DNA of 64,000 nucleotides. Origin: Exophiala sp. HKRS030. Lineage: Eukaryota > Ascomycota > Eurotiomycetes > Chaetothyriales > Herpotrichiellaceae. How positions within the stretch are numbered: position 1 is the first letter of the stretch; each line of letters opens with the position of its first letter. Made by a program: the position numbers and the translations under genes. Below are positions 21,306-31,853 of this stretch, one piece after another. The notes below the pieces were generated by a model that saw only the letters and a program-made list of their open reading frames with translations, was not told the origin of the DNA and searched no databases. The stretch spans positions 2,418,001-2,482,000 of the forward strand of contig JAHWDD010000006.1 in NCBI GenBank assembly GCA_023897205.1, written 5' to 3'.

Positions 21306-24300
21306 CTAGCAATTCAGCCACACGCTCAGGGGGGTCTTGCCTAAGTCGCTTTCCGCACGGTTCTTGCGATACTGGCGTTGGTAGTAGTCTGGGGTGTTTG
21401 TCTCTTTCGAGTCGGCCTCCACCTGCCGTAAGATCTGGTCCATCCAGTCAGCCAACTCTGTCGCCTTCCATCGTAGCTTAGGATCGATGCGCAGAAGTTG
21501 TCGGATGGCCACTATAGTATTCTGAAAGGCTTGCATTCCCGCAAAAATCCGATCCAGCTCTTGGAGGGCTCGCTCAACGACGGGCTTTAGATTGCTCGAT
21601 CCTTTGTCGAATCCACCTGGTTCCTCAGACCAGAATACGTCGATAGAATCATATCCAGGAAAATTGCTGGGTCCTTCGGGAAACCAGGCTTCCTCGCCGT
21701 CCAGATAGAACCCAGACAGCCACAAGAGCAGCTCGAGGAAGATACAGCCAAGGCCCCACATGTCGATGGGGCGGGAGGCTACTCGAGTACCTCGCATCTT
21801 GTAAGCTTCAGGGGGCCAGTATGCTCTCGTGCCCGAGTCCACTTCATCCCATCCATCCCATTCATCCCATTCATCCCATTCATCCCATTCATCCCATTCA
21901 TCCCATTCATCCCATTCATCCCATTCATCCCATTCATCCCCCCAATGAACCTTACTGCCGGTGGCATTGTTCAACACACCCTGACCCAAGTTGGTGAACT
22001 TGAAACTACGGTATTGCCCCTCATGCTTCTCGAAGACAAGAATTTTTTCTGGCTTGATATTGTTATACCTGTGTTCTGGGTCGTTCTCTTCCAAGCTGTG
22101 TACGTGTTTGACTGCTGTCGCGAGTCCCTTCAACTGGTGCAGAAACCAGAGTACTACGGGTGTGGTCAAAGAGGGAGACTGAGTATTTTGGATGAAGTGT
22201 CGCAGGTCGCACCGGGCCTTGTCGTACAAGACGTATGATTTATGATGCTGAGTCCAGCTCATGATGTGTCCAACAATATGATCATGAGAAATACCGGCGA
22301 ATTTTAGTAGCATTGCTTTCTCCCGCTCAAAAGACTCATGTCGGGAAAATTCCTTTACGGCGAATTCACAATCAAGATCCTGCATTGCACAAGTCAGCAA
22401 AAGATCGTTAGCCATGGACAGTACGGTCTTACGCCAGAGACGTATTGATGAGACCGTTCTATCGTAACCTTGTACACCTTTCCGGAAGCTCCTCCTCCTA
22501 ACCAAGATAATCTTGGGCGGCCTGTGCGATCTTTATCTCCGGTATGGCATAGTGGCAGAACGTCGTCGTCAGATAGGTTATGATGCTTCAAGTTGCGAAT
22601 TTCTTTTCTGGCGAAGAATTTTGGCAGGCATCCAATGACATCGTGCGTATCGGTGTCACAATCCTCTTTATGACACCCAACATGAGTGTTGTCGTTGGGA
22701 TGTTCGCTAGGCTCGTCAGAGCAACCATGATCATTGATCAGATGTCGGAGATACTCCATATCGAGGCGTAGATATACGCAAATCGCGAACAGCTTGGAAG
22801 CTTTGTTGAGGACCTTGGTGATCAAGGCTTTGCAGGCGGCTTGATCAAGCTGGAGTTTGGTGTCCTCCTCGGCTATTCGCTCCACCACTTCTAGGCTGAG
22901 CAAGGCATCAATATCACAACAGGGGATATACTCTAAACCCAAGAAATTGACCTTGACCTTTCTTTTCAGCTCCGATTTGACCATTCCTGCGTATGACTGC
23001 CGCTCTGACTTCTTCGGCTTCACATAGCCGCAGTCCCAGTATACTTCTAAAGAGAAGTGTGCTTTGGGGTGCTGACGGATGAAACCGCAAATCTGCACAA
23101 TAGCGTTTTCGCTCAGAGCCTTGAAATCAAAGTGCATCTTGTCGAGAATTGCGTAATGTTCATCGTTGGGAAGTTCCGGTGGGCCTTTGACTCTGCAGGA
23201 GACGGTTCTCGTATACAGTGTTGTCGGTGCGAATTCGCCTCCTGCCCAAGCCTCCGATCTGTTCTTGATGGGATCGAGATCCTTGTAGGCTTCAGGCACC
23301 GTCCAGTCAAAGTTACGAAAGCTGCTCTCCGCAGAAATTCCTCCCTCATCAACGTGATAATAGACTTGGACAGATATTGTCCTTGGAAACAAAGGTACCG
23401 TGGGGTCTGGGTCGCGTATGACAGGGGGGGAATTTTGGTTTTCGAGAGCTAGTTATTTGTCTCTGCCTCTCCTGAGCTCTTGCTATTTGACCTTCGTCAG
23501 ATACGTTCAATGCTCTTGGTTCATGTTCTTTCGAGATTCCGTAATATAGTTTCCATCGATCCGTCTGAGCACGATTCTTGCGCGCGGTGAAGAGCGTTTC
23601 TGCGCATTGCAACATTCTGAATCGTACATCTGAGTTTTTTAGAAACATACGAACCTCCGCTTCAATATCGTCTATGCTCTCATTTTGGAACAAGCCAAAT
23701 CTTCCCAACCGCACGTTGAGTCTTTCGTAATGGAGACGGTTATCCACCATTTCGGCATACTTTGAGAGGTCGTGCCCCTCCACGGTAAGGTCTGAACTAC
23801 GACGTGAATCCTTGACCAATCTGGGTATGCTACCAAGCCAGCGTTTAAACTTGCCACGGCGACCGTTGGATTCTGATCCGAGGCTGAGCAGCATAGCGAC
23901 ATGACCCCTGCCTTCTTCTTCGCGTTGTGATAAACGTCTCACTTTCTCAAAGGCCAATGTCTCTAGGTTATTATTCCTGAGTGACCCACCTGTGTATTCC
24001 TCTCCATTGATGCTGAGAGGCTTGGAATATCTAATACGGGTATCAGAGCTGAAATGGCAAAATAGTACTGATACTTACGTTGGCGCAGCAGATGTTGCTC
24101 GTGCAGCCTGACGAAGTTCGACATCAACTGACTGCTGCTCACCGTCCTGGAAGCTGTTCAGAAAGGTAGGAGACATCGCAGTCTCTCCAACTCGGTGTAC
24201 GTAAAGCATGCTGCGACCAAGTCAATATTCCATTGCTTTCTGAGAAGAGCACACTGACGTTCTGCACATCGCCGGCTCCTCCTGAAGAAAGGGGCCGTCA

Positions 24301-25468
24301 TAGGTAGAAGCTAAAAACGAGGCAAGATCACGTTTCCCGCTCTCCCACTCCCATCGTTTGTATGCTACGATACATTCCTTGATACTCATCCTCAGTCGGC
24401 TTAGCATTATGGCGATCATGCTAGGTGGCTTAGAGTTAGTCTTCCTGCCCATGCGGCTGTCTTTATCCCGAAAACTCACCCTCCGGTATCTATACCAACA
24501 ACATAATCGAAGTAATGGCAGACGTTGAGAGGATTTAGGATATCTGAAGGGTCATTTGCAGCTTCCAAGTCCTTCAACATGTCCATCAGCGTCTCTAGAA
24601 CGATCAACGAAGACAGCCCGCCGACGCCTCCGCCATCTACCAAATAATGTGAGTGAAGATCTAGTCTCAAACAAAAGTAAGAACGAACCTATCGTCAGCA
24701 TATATTTTGGTGCCCAGGGTTTCACTTCATGAGAAGCTGACAAAGCGCTCTGATGTTCGTGGAGTACGTTCGAGGTATCTTTCGCAATAGAATCATCTGA
24801 TACCTTGCTTTGAATCCCTTTCGCCTTCTTTAAATGGCTCTGCCTAAATGCGCTTTCTGTCGCGATGATGTGCTCAATCAAGGCTCTTTTCGGGCCGTCG
24901 TGCAATCTCAAAGCCTGTTCTGTCCCGATAACGTCGCTGAGGTCGACGAGATCTAAGACCAGATCCATGACACGGTTACAGGCATCACGCAGTGGTGCAA
25001 GCAGTTCATCGTCAATTCTATAAGAGTGTTACCATTGTAAGATGAAAGCTTTTCACAAGTCGACGATAGAAGGGACGATTCCACATACTCGGAGACCGAG
25101 GCAAGATTCGCTAACAAGTCTTGTATCATTCCAAACTCGTCCTGGAATTTCTGCAAAATTTCACGTACTCTTTCCGAGGGCAGGCAGTGCTCAAAACTCA
25201 AGATCTTCTCGAAAGTGAGTTTTTGGTCTGATTCGGCGTTCATATCGTGCCACCAAATTTGCAACCTGAAATATGCATCTTTAAGTTTCATTGGGATGCC
25301 ATCCAGACAGGATGCAACCTGCGGCGGAAAGTGCGTCTGTGCTTGAGCGATGTTGTCTAAGGAGCGAAGAAACAATTTGTTGAGGGCAACAGTCGGCTCG
25401 AGGTCATTGATGTTGTCTTCCACAACAACTTCTTGCCCCTGTTGCCGGCCCGATATCGATGCCGACAT
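21306..25468 (-). CDS. Patatin-like pseudoenzyme fused to a pseudokinase (frameshifted)
   Basis: Seven exons: 25089-25468, 24689-25017, 24480-24636, 24259-24420, 24079-24210, 22433-24030 and 21306-22379. All six introns keep phase if one base is removed from a seven-G run at 23424-23430; about 1276 aa would result. The N-terminal 240 aa are helical and resemble fungal STAND-type N-termini. A patatin fold follows: TIDGGGVGGLSSL, then GIDTGG where the nucleophile elbow should read GxSxG, then ARATSAAPTYSKP, then TGG where the catalytic Asp-Gly-Gly should be. A linker of about 500 aa leads to a kinase fold: loop GGGASGKVYKV, Lys in FAVKEF, catalytic loop YNNIKPEKIL (Asp to Asn), NLG for DFG, and YWPPEAY for APE. 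Both active sites look dead. It may be a decoy or sensor, or a decaying gene. Confidence 0.72.
21844..21939. repeat. 9-bp coding minisatellite (Asp-Glu-Trp repeat)
   Basis: About ten tandem copies of a 9-base unit (CATTCATCC on the + strand, GATGAATGG on the coding strand) encode DEW nine times, then DGW. It keeps the reading frame, and every unit is near identical, so it is young or homogenised. It sits between the DFG-equivalent and APE-equivalent motifs of the kinase fold. Confidence 0.92.
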
Positions 25469-26155
25469 GGCTTCAAGATCGATGCTGCAAGTCGTTGTTC
25501 CTTGAACCGGGACTTTCTAGTGAGGAGAAAAGTCCGAGTACCAGGAATCACAGGAAATTTCAGCTTAAGTAAGCCGCTCGTGGACGGTCAGGCTGAAAGC
25601 GTTGCCAGGAGACCCAGTACCAATAGAATCCTGAGAGCAATGTGGTTGATGCAATCTGATAAGCGGGGTGCTTTATACGTATATAGCAATCCGACCACTG
25701 CCATGATTCATTTCTTGTTACCTTGTATGGAGAAGTGACATGCAGTGGACAAAGAAAACAATGAAGGACGGTCAAGCCGAGTGTTGGTACACTGGGGATA
25801 GGAAGTGACAACAAAGAAAAGCAATGAAAGAGTGTCAGCCTAGTGTTAGCAGACTCACAATCTTTTCTTGTGATTGGCTTACAGGTGTGACTGCAATGTT
25901 AACCTGCATCAACATGCATGTACTAGATCAAGGTGGCTGAGACAATGGAAGGCAGCCTCTTCAGCTGCACCATTCTTCCGGAGTTTTGGAACTTGCTGCT
26001 TCCCAGATCCCTTTCTCAACCTTACAAGAGTGGTAGGAGATCATTGTGGACAAGAAGCGGAGGCTTCCACCATGATACGAACGGGCCATTTGTGTATACA
26101 TATCTGAGGATCTCTTCTCCGATATCCATCTTCTGGGTGAGCGCCATCAGTAACC
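25469..26155. promoter_or_regulatory. divergent promoter of two immune-type genes
   Basis: 687 bases separate the starts of the patatin-pseudokinase gene (minus) and the Helo-like/DUF7580-like gene (plus). An imperfect direct repeat lies near the middle (25732-25854). No ORF here has support. Head-to-head spacing suggests co-regulation. Confidence 0.5.
25732..25854. repeat. imperfect tandem direct repeat in the divergent promoter
   Basis: Copy 1 spans 25732-25791 and copy 2 spans 25802-25854. Both begin GAAGTGACA and share ACAAAGAAAA, CAATGAA and AGTGTT in order, with copy 1 carrying an extra eight bases near its start. It may be duplicated regulatory sequence. Confidence 0.6.
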
Positions 26156-27732
26156 ATGATCCCGGAACCGTTTTCGATTACTACTGGCGTTCTTGGTATT
26201 ATTGGATTTCTCAACCTTGCCCGAGCAGGCGCACAAGCCCTATACAAAGATGTCCAGGCATACCAAGATGCTCCGAAAGATGTGTTGAAATTTTCGAAAG
26301 ATGCCAACTTGGTTGAGTATCGGATCGACCTTTGGAAGCGTGCTTGGCTCATTAGGCCTGATTCGCACCAGGATTGGCCTGTGGAACTTTGGGGTGAACG
26401 TGGCTGGGAGTCCATCTGCCACCTGATCGATACACTCGAGTCTCTCTCCCGGTCTATCGACGATATGTTCGAGCCATATCTCCAGGAGTTTGTGGCCGAC
26501 CAGCCTATGGCCAGTACTTCAGGTGGCAACCACGCGAGCGCTCCCTCCATAGCTGCCGATGCCCTGAGGAGGAGGGCAATGGATAAGGGCAACAAAGATC
26601 GCCTGGCAGCCAGAATATTCTGGCTCCAGAAGATTTCATACGCTCTAGCGAACAGAGAAAACCTCAAGACACATTTCGACCAATACAAAGGATTGATCGA
26701 TAGCCTTCGCAGCATGAGCAAGGAGGCATACTTTGAGTGTCACAACGTTGCCCGGTGCATTACAAACCGGGAGAGGAGGGAGATGACGATCAAAAGTATG
26801 CTTGTTGCCCAGGCTCTCAAAACAAGAGACGCCTCATGGGCGCTGCATCACTCCTGCAAAAGTGCCGGAAAAGGTGTAGTGGAGTTGGAACTCAGCCTCC
26901 TACGATGGAAATTGAATGAGAACACGGGGCGACCCTTCCACTCCGGCATTCCAGAACGACTGTGTTACTATGTGACACTGACACCAGACGCTCCCGACTC
27001 TCCCGCAGAACCACCAGGTGGTGCACCTGAGCGCAAGCTCGAGCTGCTGTTTGAAAGGCGCAATAGTTCGCCAATGCAATGCATCGCATCATTCGCGGAA
27101 GTTTGCGCGGCGCTTAGCGACAATCAAACCGCGTATCTGCGCTGTCCATGTGTTTCCGAAACCCAACCGAATCAAAGGCTCATATTCAAGTGCTGCACAT
27201 CAGACGATCCGTTCGCCTCTAACGAGCGCCGACAATCGAGCCTAAAAGACCTTATAACCAGCTCGGCAACAAGAGCTCAGCTTTCGGAGATGTCGTTACG
27301 GGACAGGGTTGAAGCAGCTTACGTATCGCAGAATGCAGTTTCCTACTGCTAGTGACTTGCTGGCTGTCGGCAATGGAAAGTGCCCACATCACTCGGTCGA
27401 GCTCAACATCTGGTGGAGCCGAACCTCGCTATCGCGTACTTGTCGGACCGTGTTTAGGAGATAATGACGGTCTCTTCAATCTCCAAACCCAACGCCTTGG
27501 ACAGCTTCTGCGAGAATTGGCCTTGGGCTCAGATTTCACCTCATCGTACGATAACGAACGAGATTTCATCCTTCTAGTCAGGGAAGTCGGCGAACAATAC
27601 CAGAAGGCAATAGATTTCTGTTGTAAGAGACCTCCTCCGGGCTCTGCCCTCAGCCTCAGGACACGCAAGGAGTATGACAACTATTACACCGGAATACTAG
27701 CAGACTTCTTTGAACATGTCGTGTTGCCGTAA
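26156..27732 (+). CDS. Helo-like N-terminus, DUF7580-like protein, frameshifted
   Basis: The first frame runs 26156-27352 (398 codons) and the second to 27732. The N-terminus (PFSITTGVLGIIGFLNLARA, then YKDVQAYQDAPKDVLKF) resembles the Helo-like N-terminal domain of fungal STAND and incompatibility proteins. Later blocks (SLRDRVEAAYV, LLRELALG, EVGEQYQKAIDFC) match the C-terminal domain of the DUF7580 type common in fungi. The reading frame breaks at about 27349. Spacing of the family pattern between SLRDR and the following TCWL is kept only if one base is missing there, and no intron fits. So this is a one-base frameshift, or a base-call error. It diverges from the patatin-pseudokinase gene and may be its functional partner; no catalytic motif is seen. 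Confidence 0.62.
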
Positions 27733-27749
27733 GTATCGCATCAGACGCA

Positions 27750-28446
27750 ATGTCATCGTTCGCAAAAGTAGATGTCTTAGGAGCTAATTCTACATCAAGC
27801 CTCGCTCGACTGCACCAGTCCAATGTATCATCGGTGCCTTGGAATCCTGAACAAGATGACGCATTGACTTTCCTTCCTACAACATTCACGGATCGTCCCC
27901 CTCGGCCATTGGGAGGTCAGGTTCCTGAGCTATCCTCGTCTGATCCAGTACCCAATACTTTCTTGGGCTCTCTGACGACAACACTCAGAGCAATGAGCAC
28001 CAAGAGAGCCTCGAGACTCGGTGGCATGGGAAAATCCGACGTCATCGTCTACTATGTGTCGACGAAGAAGTTCGCGAAACTGCCGCGAGCGGATGTCCCA
28101 GGTAGTCTATATACATATATCGTCCCCACAGAAGTGTGATGTGGTAGACTGACAACGTGCAGATCACGCCCATGAACTCATGTTGTCCGGGAAAAGCATG
28201 AAATATCGTGTCAATGTACGCCCAGTCGATGCTGCCGAGGCCCAGCCCTTGGTAACGGTTGACTTTGGACGGTTCGGTTTGCGGACGATGCTCAAGCGAC
28301 GTTCTGGAAAAATCGATCGCCTATTTATAGTGGATGACTTATTCCAGGACAAGGCAATCTGGGATATTGCGGAAGAACTGGAGGCTGGGCTTCTTAAACA
28401 CGATGCTGAAACCGAGTCCGAGCAGTTTGAGAATGGGAACCACTGA
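27750..28446 (+). CDS. Uncharacterised protein downstream of the DUF7580-like gene
   Basis: Two exons, 27750-28101 and 28163-28446, join in phase (GT-AG) to give 211 aa. The start Met lies 18 bases after the stop of the preceding frame, which is unusually close for separate fungal genes; it may instead be a 3' continuation of that locus. The first half is Ser/Pro-rich. The second half is a compact mixed alpha/beta stretch (KSDVIVYYVSTKKFAKL, KYRVNVRPVDA, TVDFGRFGLRTML) ending in an acidic helix. I do not recognise a family. No signal peptide or transmembrane segment is visible. Confidence 0.45.
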
Positions 28447-29862
28447 TGGAAAAAGTGGCGAGGGGGGTCTTCAGTTCGAATCTTTCGTTCCACGTGGTAG
28501 TAACATGGATGGTAAATGCCTTTAGCCAACGGTCATACCTCACATCCTCCAGGGATCCTTTTCCATTCCAATCTAGTCATGACCGTCACGAGCAAAGTAA
28601 AGTCGCTTCGAAGACAAAACGCAGCGATCTTTCTGTAACTTTTCCCTCCTTGGGAATGCTAAACGATACCCCACTTGTTTCTGATGAGTGTATAGTTATA
28701 GTTGTTTCTAAAAGCGAAGCTCAATTACAGACTGGTGTATGGCGGCTTCGCACAGGACTATCTCCAAAGTGTGGGCCTCATGCGGACCAGCATCGTTTGG
28801 TCCACGTCCAGGCGCAGACGGCATTGCACCCAAGATGACGAGTTTTAACGTTGGGAGGCCGATATAGACCATGCTTCTTCTCGAGTGGTAAGACGTTGTT
28901 CGGCCAGACGTTCATCATTGTACCAATACGTTCTACGACCTCCCCTGAAGGATTTCCTGAGCCAGTCTGCAGGCCGGAGGGGGAGTGATGGGTTACATTG
29001 TAGAGTCGGAAAGCCAAGGAGTAAATATCTGGTACCGACCTCGATGGCTTTTTCCTCCTTTTCCTTGTTTCTTTTGAGCACACCGTGTTTTGCTGTAAAC
29101 CAGGGACCCGCAACAAAGGAGCGATATGCAACCTTGAAAGCTCAGCCCAAATCAAAAGTCCCTCACGAGGCAATCAATGTTTGTTGCAACCCCCTTTATC
29201 TCTTAAGTCGCTGCCTCCCACTTTCGTGCCAACCCAGCAAACATGATTGATCAGGGAGAAACCTCGTATTCTCTCTCTCTCTCTCTCAAAAGTCAGCTGC
29301 CTCGTATTTGTCCCGTCACGTCAAAAGGCCAAGGCGTATTTGCAGCATTACAAGTTTGGCTGGTTCATGCGAGGTCCTTTTGAAAGGGAGTGTCGGTCAG
29401 ATGTTCATGTGTCGGTTGGGTTTTCAATACCCACCCGTGGAGTGAGTCTGGACTCTGGACCAGGGTTGAAGAGAAGCTCTTCGGTGAGATTGGTTTGGTT
29501 CAGAATATGATAGATTATGTGATGGATTGCATATATGTGGGCTTTTTAGTGGTCTTTTCTTTCCCATGGTCTGCTCTATAGTTTGGTATGATGATGCTTC
29601 GAGGGCTCCAAAAAGACATGGAATACCCTTGAAGCCACTCTCTCCACCTACTTCCATTCCCAAGCAGCTTCCTGATTGCTGCCTGCGGCTGTGTTTGTGT
29701 ATGTCTGTCTCCTCGACGCCCCGATTCTATGCCACTGACGTGATGTGTTGGCCACGCGTGATGATAAAAGGGCAGACAAAGGAACAAGTCGTAGGTCGAA
29801 GACTGCGGCCTGTCCCTCGGGTCAGTAACTCTATCCTATCTATACCATAACCATCGGGGACC
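28447..29862. other. intergenic, no gene recognised
   Basis: About 1.4 kb holding only short unconvincing ORFs on both strands. It includes a (CT)n tract at 29270-29287. The 3' end must contain the promoter of the small gene at 29863. No tRNA-like fold or mobile element was seen. Confidence 0.5.
29270..29287. repeat. (CT)n dinucleotide microsatellite
   Basis: An uninterrupted CT run of about nine units in the intergenic space upstream of the 29863 gene. Confidence 0.9.
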
Positions 29863-30264
29863 ATGAGGGCCAAACTCTATGCCGCCATCTATAATCCTAG
29901 GATGGGAAACTATAAGCATTTTGCCTTGTACCTAAAGAACGGGGAAGAAGATACAATCTACGAAGCTATCGGAGACTGGCCCAATTTTGAGCACAATATC
30001 ATTGTCAATTCGAGTCCTCTGAAAACGACTCGGTTCCTCGCCATGATGTTAGTCGGTGAAATCAACCAGACCGAGGTGCCTACGGTCAAGAGAATTCTCG
30101 AACAAGCCAGGGTGGACAACGAGACCGTGCACTGGAATTGTCAGGACTTTGTGGTCGAAAATGCTGATGAGATTGTCAACGACTGCCTCACAACGGATGA
30201 CGACGATTGGACGGGCAAAAACAAGGGAAGAGATCAGCTCATGCAGCATTACGGGCCGATGTAA
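29863..30264 (+). CDS. Small WNCQDFV-motif protein, possible papain-fold hydrolase
   Basis: A single-exon 133-aa gene. It has an early His in NYKHFALYL and a Cys in HWNCQDFVVEN, spaced as in the fungal families with a His...WNCQDW/FV signature. That arrangement is reminiscent of circularly permuted NlpC/P60 or PPPDE-type thiol hydrolases, but the assignment rests on the two motifs only. There is no signal peptide and the C-terminus is acidic (TTDDDDW). Its 3' end lies 32 bases from the convergent APH-type gene. What it cleaves, if anything, is unknown. Confidence 0.6.
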   Translation: MRAKLYAAIYNPRMGNYKHFALYLKNGEEDTIYEAIGDWPNFEHNIIVNSSPLKTTRFLAMMLVGEINQTEVPTVKRILEQARVDNETVHWNCQDFVVENADEIVNDCLTTDDDDWTGKNKGRDQLMQHYGPM

Positions 30265-30296
30265 TAAGACGTCCATATGTTTTCATTGTTTTGCTT

Positions 30297-31466
30297 TCAG
30301 ACGACATGAAAGTCCCAGAGTCGATCAAGGACGAAAACGAGAGGGTATGTCTCTGGGGACATGCAGGGCGGGAGGTACGCAGCCCAGTCATCTTCTGCTT
30401 CCGTGGGCGTCAGCATGTCGGTCGCCTTGTTACATTCGTACCATTCTGGATACACCCCACTCCTTTCCCAATCAATTATTCCAGACAGCCGATAGTTTCC
30501 ATCGTCAGTAAGCTGGACCAAGATGTTGCAAGGCTTCAGATCTCCGTGGGTCATGCAAACTTTCGAATCCGTAGGCCAGATGCCTCGCAATATGTCGAGA
30601 TAGACTCGACCTCCGTAGTGTGGGTTTGAGAAGATGAAGTCGACGAATTCGGGGACCGTGTGCACGGGATGGGGGCACATACGAGAATGTCTCCTGGTGT
30701 CCTTGCAAGGTTCCCCGCCAAAGCCACCCAGGGGCATGTTGTCGACTGGCAGTGCTCGTAAGCGGTCGAAGAATCGTTCCAGGTCGCTTCGGATCAACGC
30801 CTTTTGAGTATGATCAAGCTGCTTCCAAATGGTATCCAACGTCACCCCGGGCATGTAGGTCATGAAAATATAAGTGAATCTAGAGTCGGAGATGACGCCC
30901 AAGCCCTTTGGACAGGGTAAGTCGGGGGCATGCTTCTCAAAATAGTGCAGCGCAGTGAATTCAGTGAGATCTGTGGTCTGGCGGATGACCTTGACGGCAA
31001 TATCGTCGTTACATCTGATGACAACGAAGTTCTCGTTAAATTGAGACCGCCAAATAACTTCACCTTCCTTGAGGACCCTCTGTAGCTCCCGATGGACTTC
31101 ACCGTGTTCGAGCGTCTCCAGGCCAAGCAGTGTCTTCAACGCCGCAGAGAACTCGAACGGTATGTGTAATTCGGGAGGAGGCGAGGGCAGGCTATCGAGT
31201 TTGGGACCTTGCTCTTCTGCAACATCACCGGCAGAAGTAGGAGCCTGGTCTTTATCGCCAGGAGTCTCGTGGGTGAGGCTGGGATGGGTCTCCTTTCTCA
31301 AGGCAAGCCGCTCAGAGTAGGTCTTGGGAATCAGCGTGGTCAGATCGACAGTCGGATCATTTAGCATGGCATTTTCGAGTTTCCTGAGAACACGTCGGTT
31401 GAGTTGTTCGGCTTCAGAAACTTCGTCGTCTGGATCGAGTCGTGGCCGTTTCGCTGGTGGCATCAT
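30297..31466 (-). CDS. Aminoglycoside phosphotransferase (APH) family kinase-like protein
   Basis: A single-exon gene of 389 aa. The first 110 aa are polar with a basic patch (PAKRPRLD) that could be a nuclear signal. The APH fold follows: Lys in DIAVKVIRQT, the hinge TYMPGVTLD, the Brenner catalytic motif THGDLKPCNIL and the metal site IIDWERSG. The catalytic Asp residues are intact, so a small-molecule or protein kinase activity is possible. Fungal genomes carry many such genes and substrates are mostly unknown. A second Met at 31463 is an equal start candidate. It is divergent from the C2H2 regulator at 31854 (about 390 bases). Confidence 0.85.
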   Translation of the reverse strand: MMPPAKRPRLDPDDEVSEAEQLNRRVLRKLENAMLNDPTVDLTTLIPKTYSERLALRKETHPSLTHETPGDKDQAPTSAGDVAEEQGPKLDSLPSPPPELHIPFEFSAALKTLLGLETLEHGEVHRELQRVLKEGEVIWRSQFNENFVVIRCNDDIAVKVIRQTTDLTEFTALHYFEKHAPDLPCPKGLGVISDSRFTYIFMTYMPGVTLDTIWKQLDHTQKALIRSDLERFFDRLRALPVDNMPLGGFGGEPCKDTRRHSRMCPHPVHTVPEFVDFIFSNPHYGGRVYLDILRGIWPTDSKVCMTHGDLKPCNILVQLTDDGNYRLSGIIDWERSGVYPEWYECNKATDMLTPTEAEDDWAAYLPPCMSPETYPLVFVLDRLWDFHVV

Positions 31467-31853
31467 ATCTAAATACTATTTTCGTAATTGCTGTGCGTCT
31501 CCAAGAGGTTCAGTGTGGCCGCAGGCATGATCAGGTAAGGTAAGTAAAAGAAGTAAAGGGGGGCAAAGCCATCTCATCCCTACAGTGATTGTAACACATT
31601 GACGAGGCTGTCAGTGGTCCGCCGTACATACTGTAAATGGCATCAGGCTGGAACTAGCCGGATAAGGGTTAGAGCATATTCTTTATCTTGGCGTGATTAT
31701 CAATTCTAAAAAGCCGAAGCGGCGTCTGTCTCTACAACCCCCACGTCCCTTCGAAACTCGTATCAAGCGAGGTTTTTCCCTGACACTGCCGTCAATGACA
31801 GGTCCATAACGGCAATTGTTACACTTTACCCGCCAATCTGTGATAGCTTCATC
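31467..31853. promoter_or_regulatory. divergent promoter, APH gene and C2H2 regulator
   Basis: 387 bases between two divergent starts. No distinct element was identified by eye. Confidence 0.45.

Noticed and set aside
21844..21939. Regularly spaced repeat that could look like a CRISPR array
   Set aside because: Units are 9 bp, contiguous without spacers and in frame in a eukaryotic coding region; it is a coding minisatellite.
28447..29862. Several 60-130-codon frames on both strands
   Set aside because: They overlap each other on opposite strands, lack codon bias and show no recognisable family or splice pattern.
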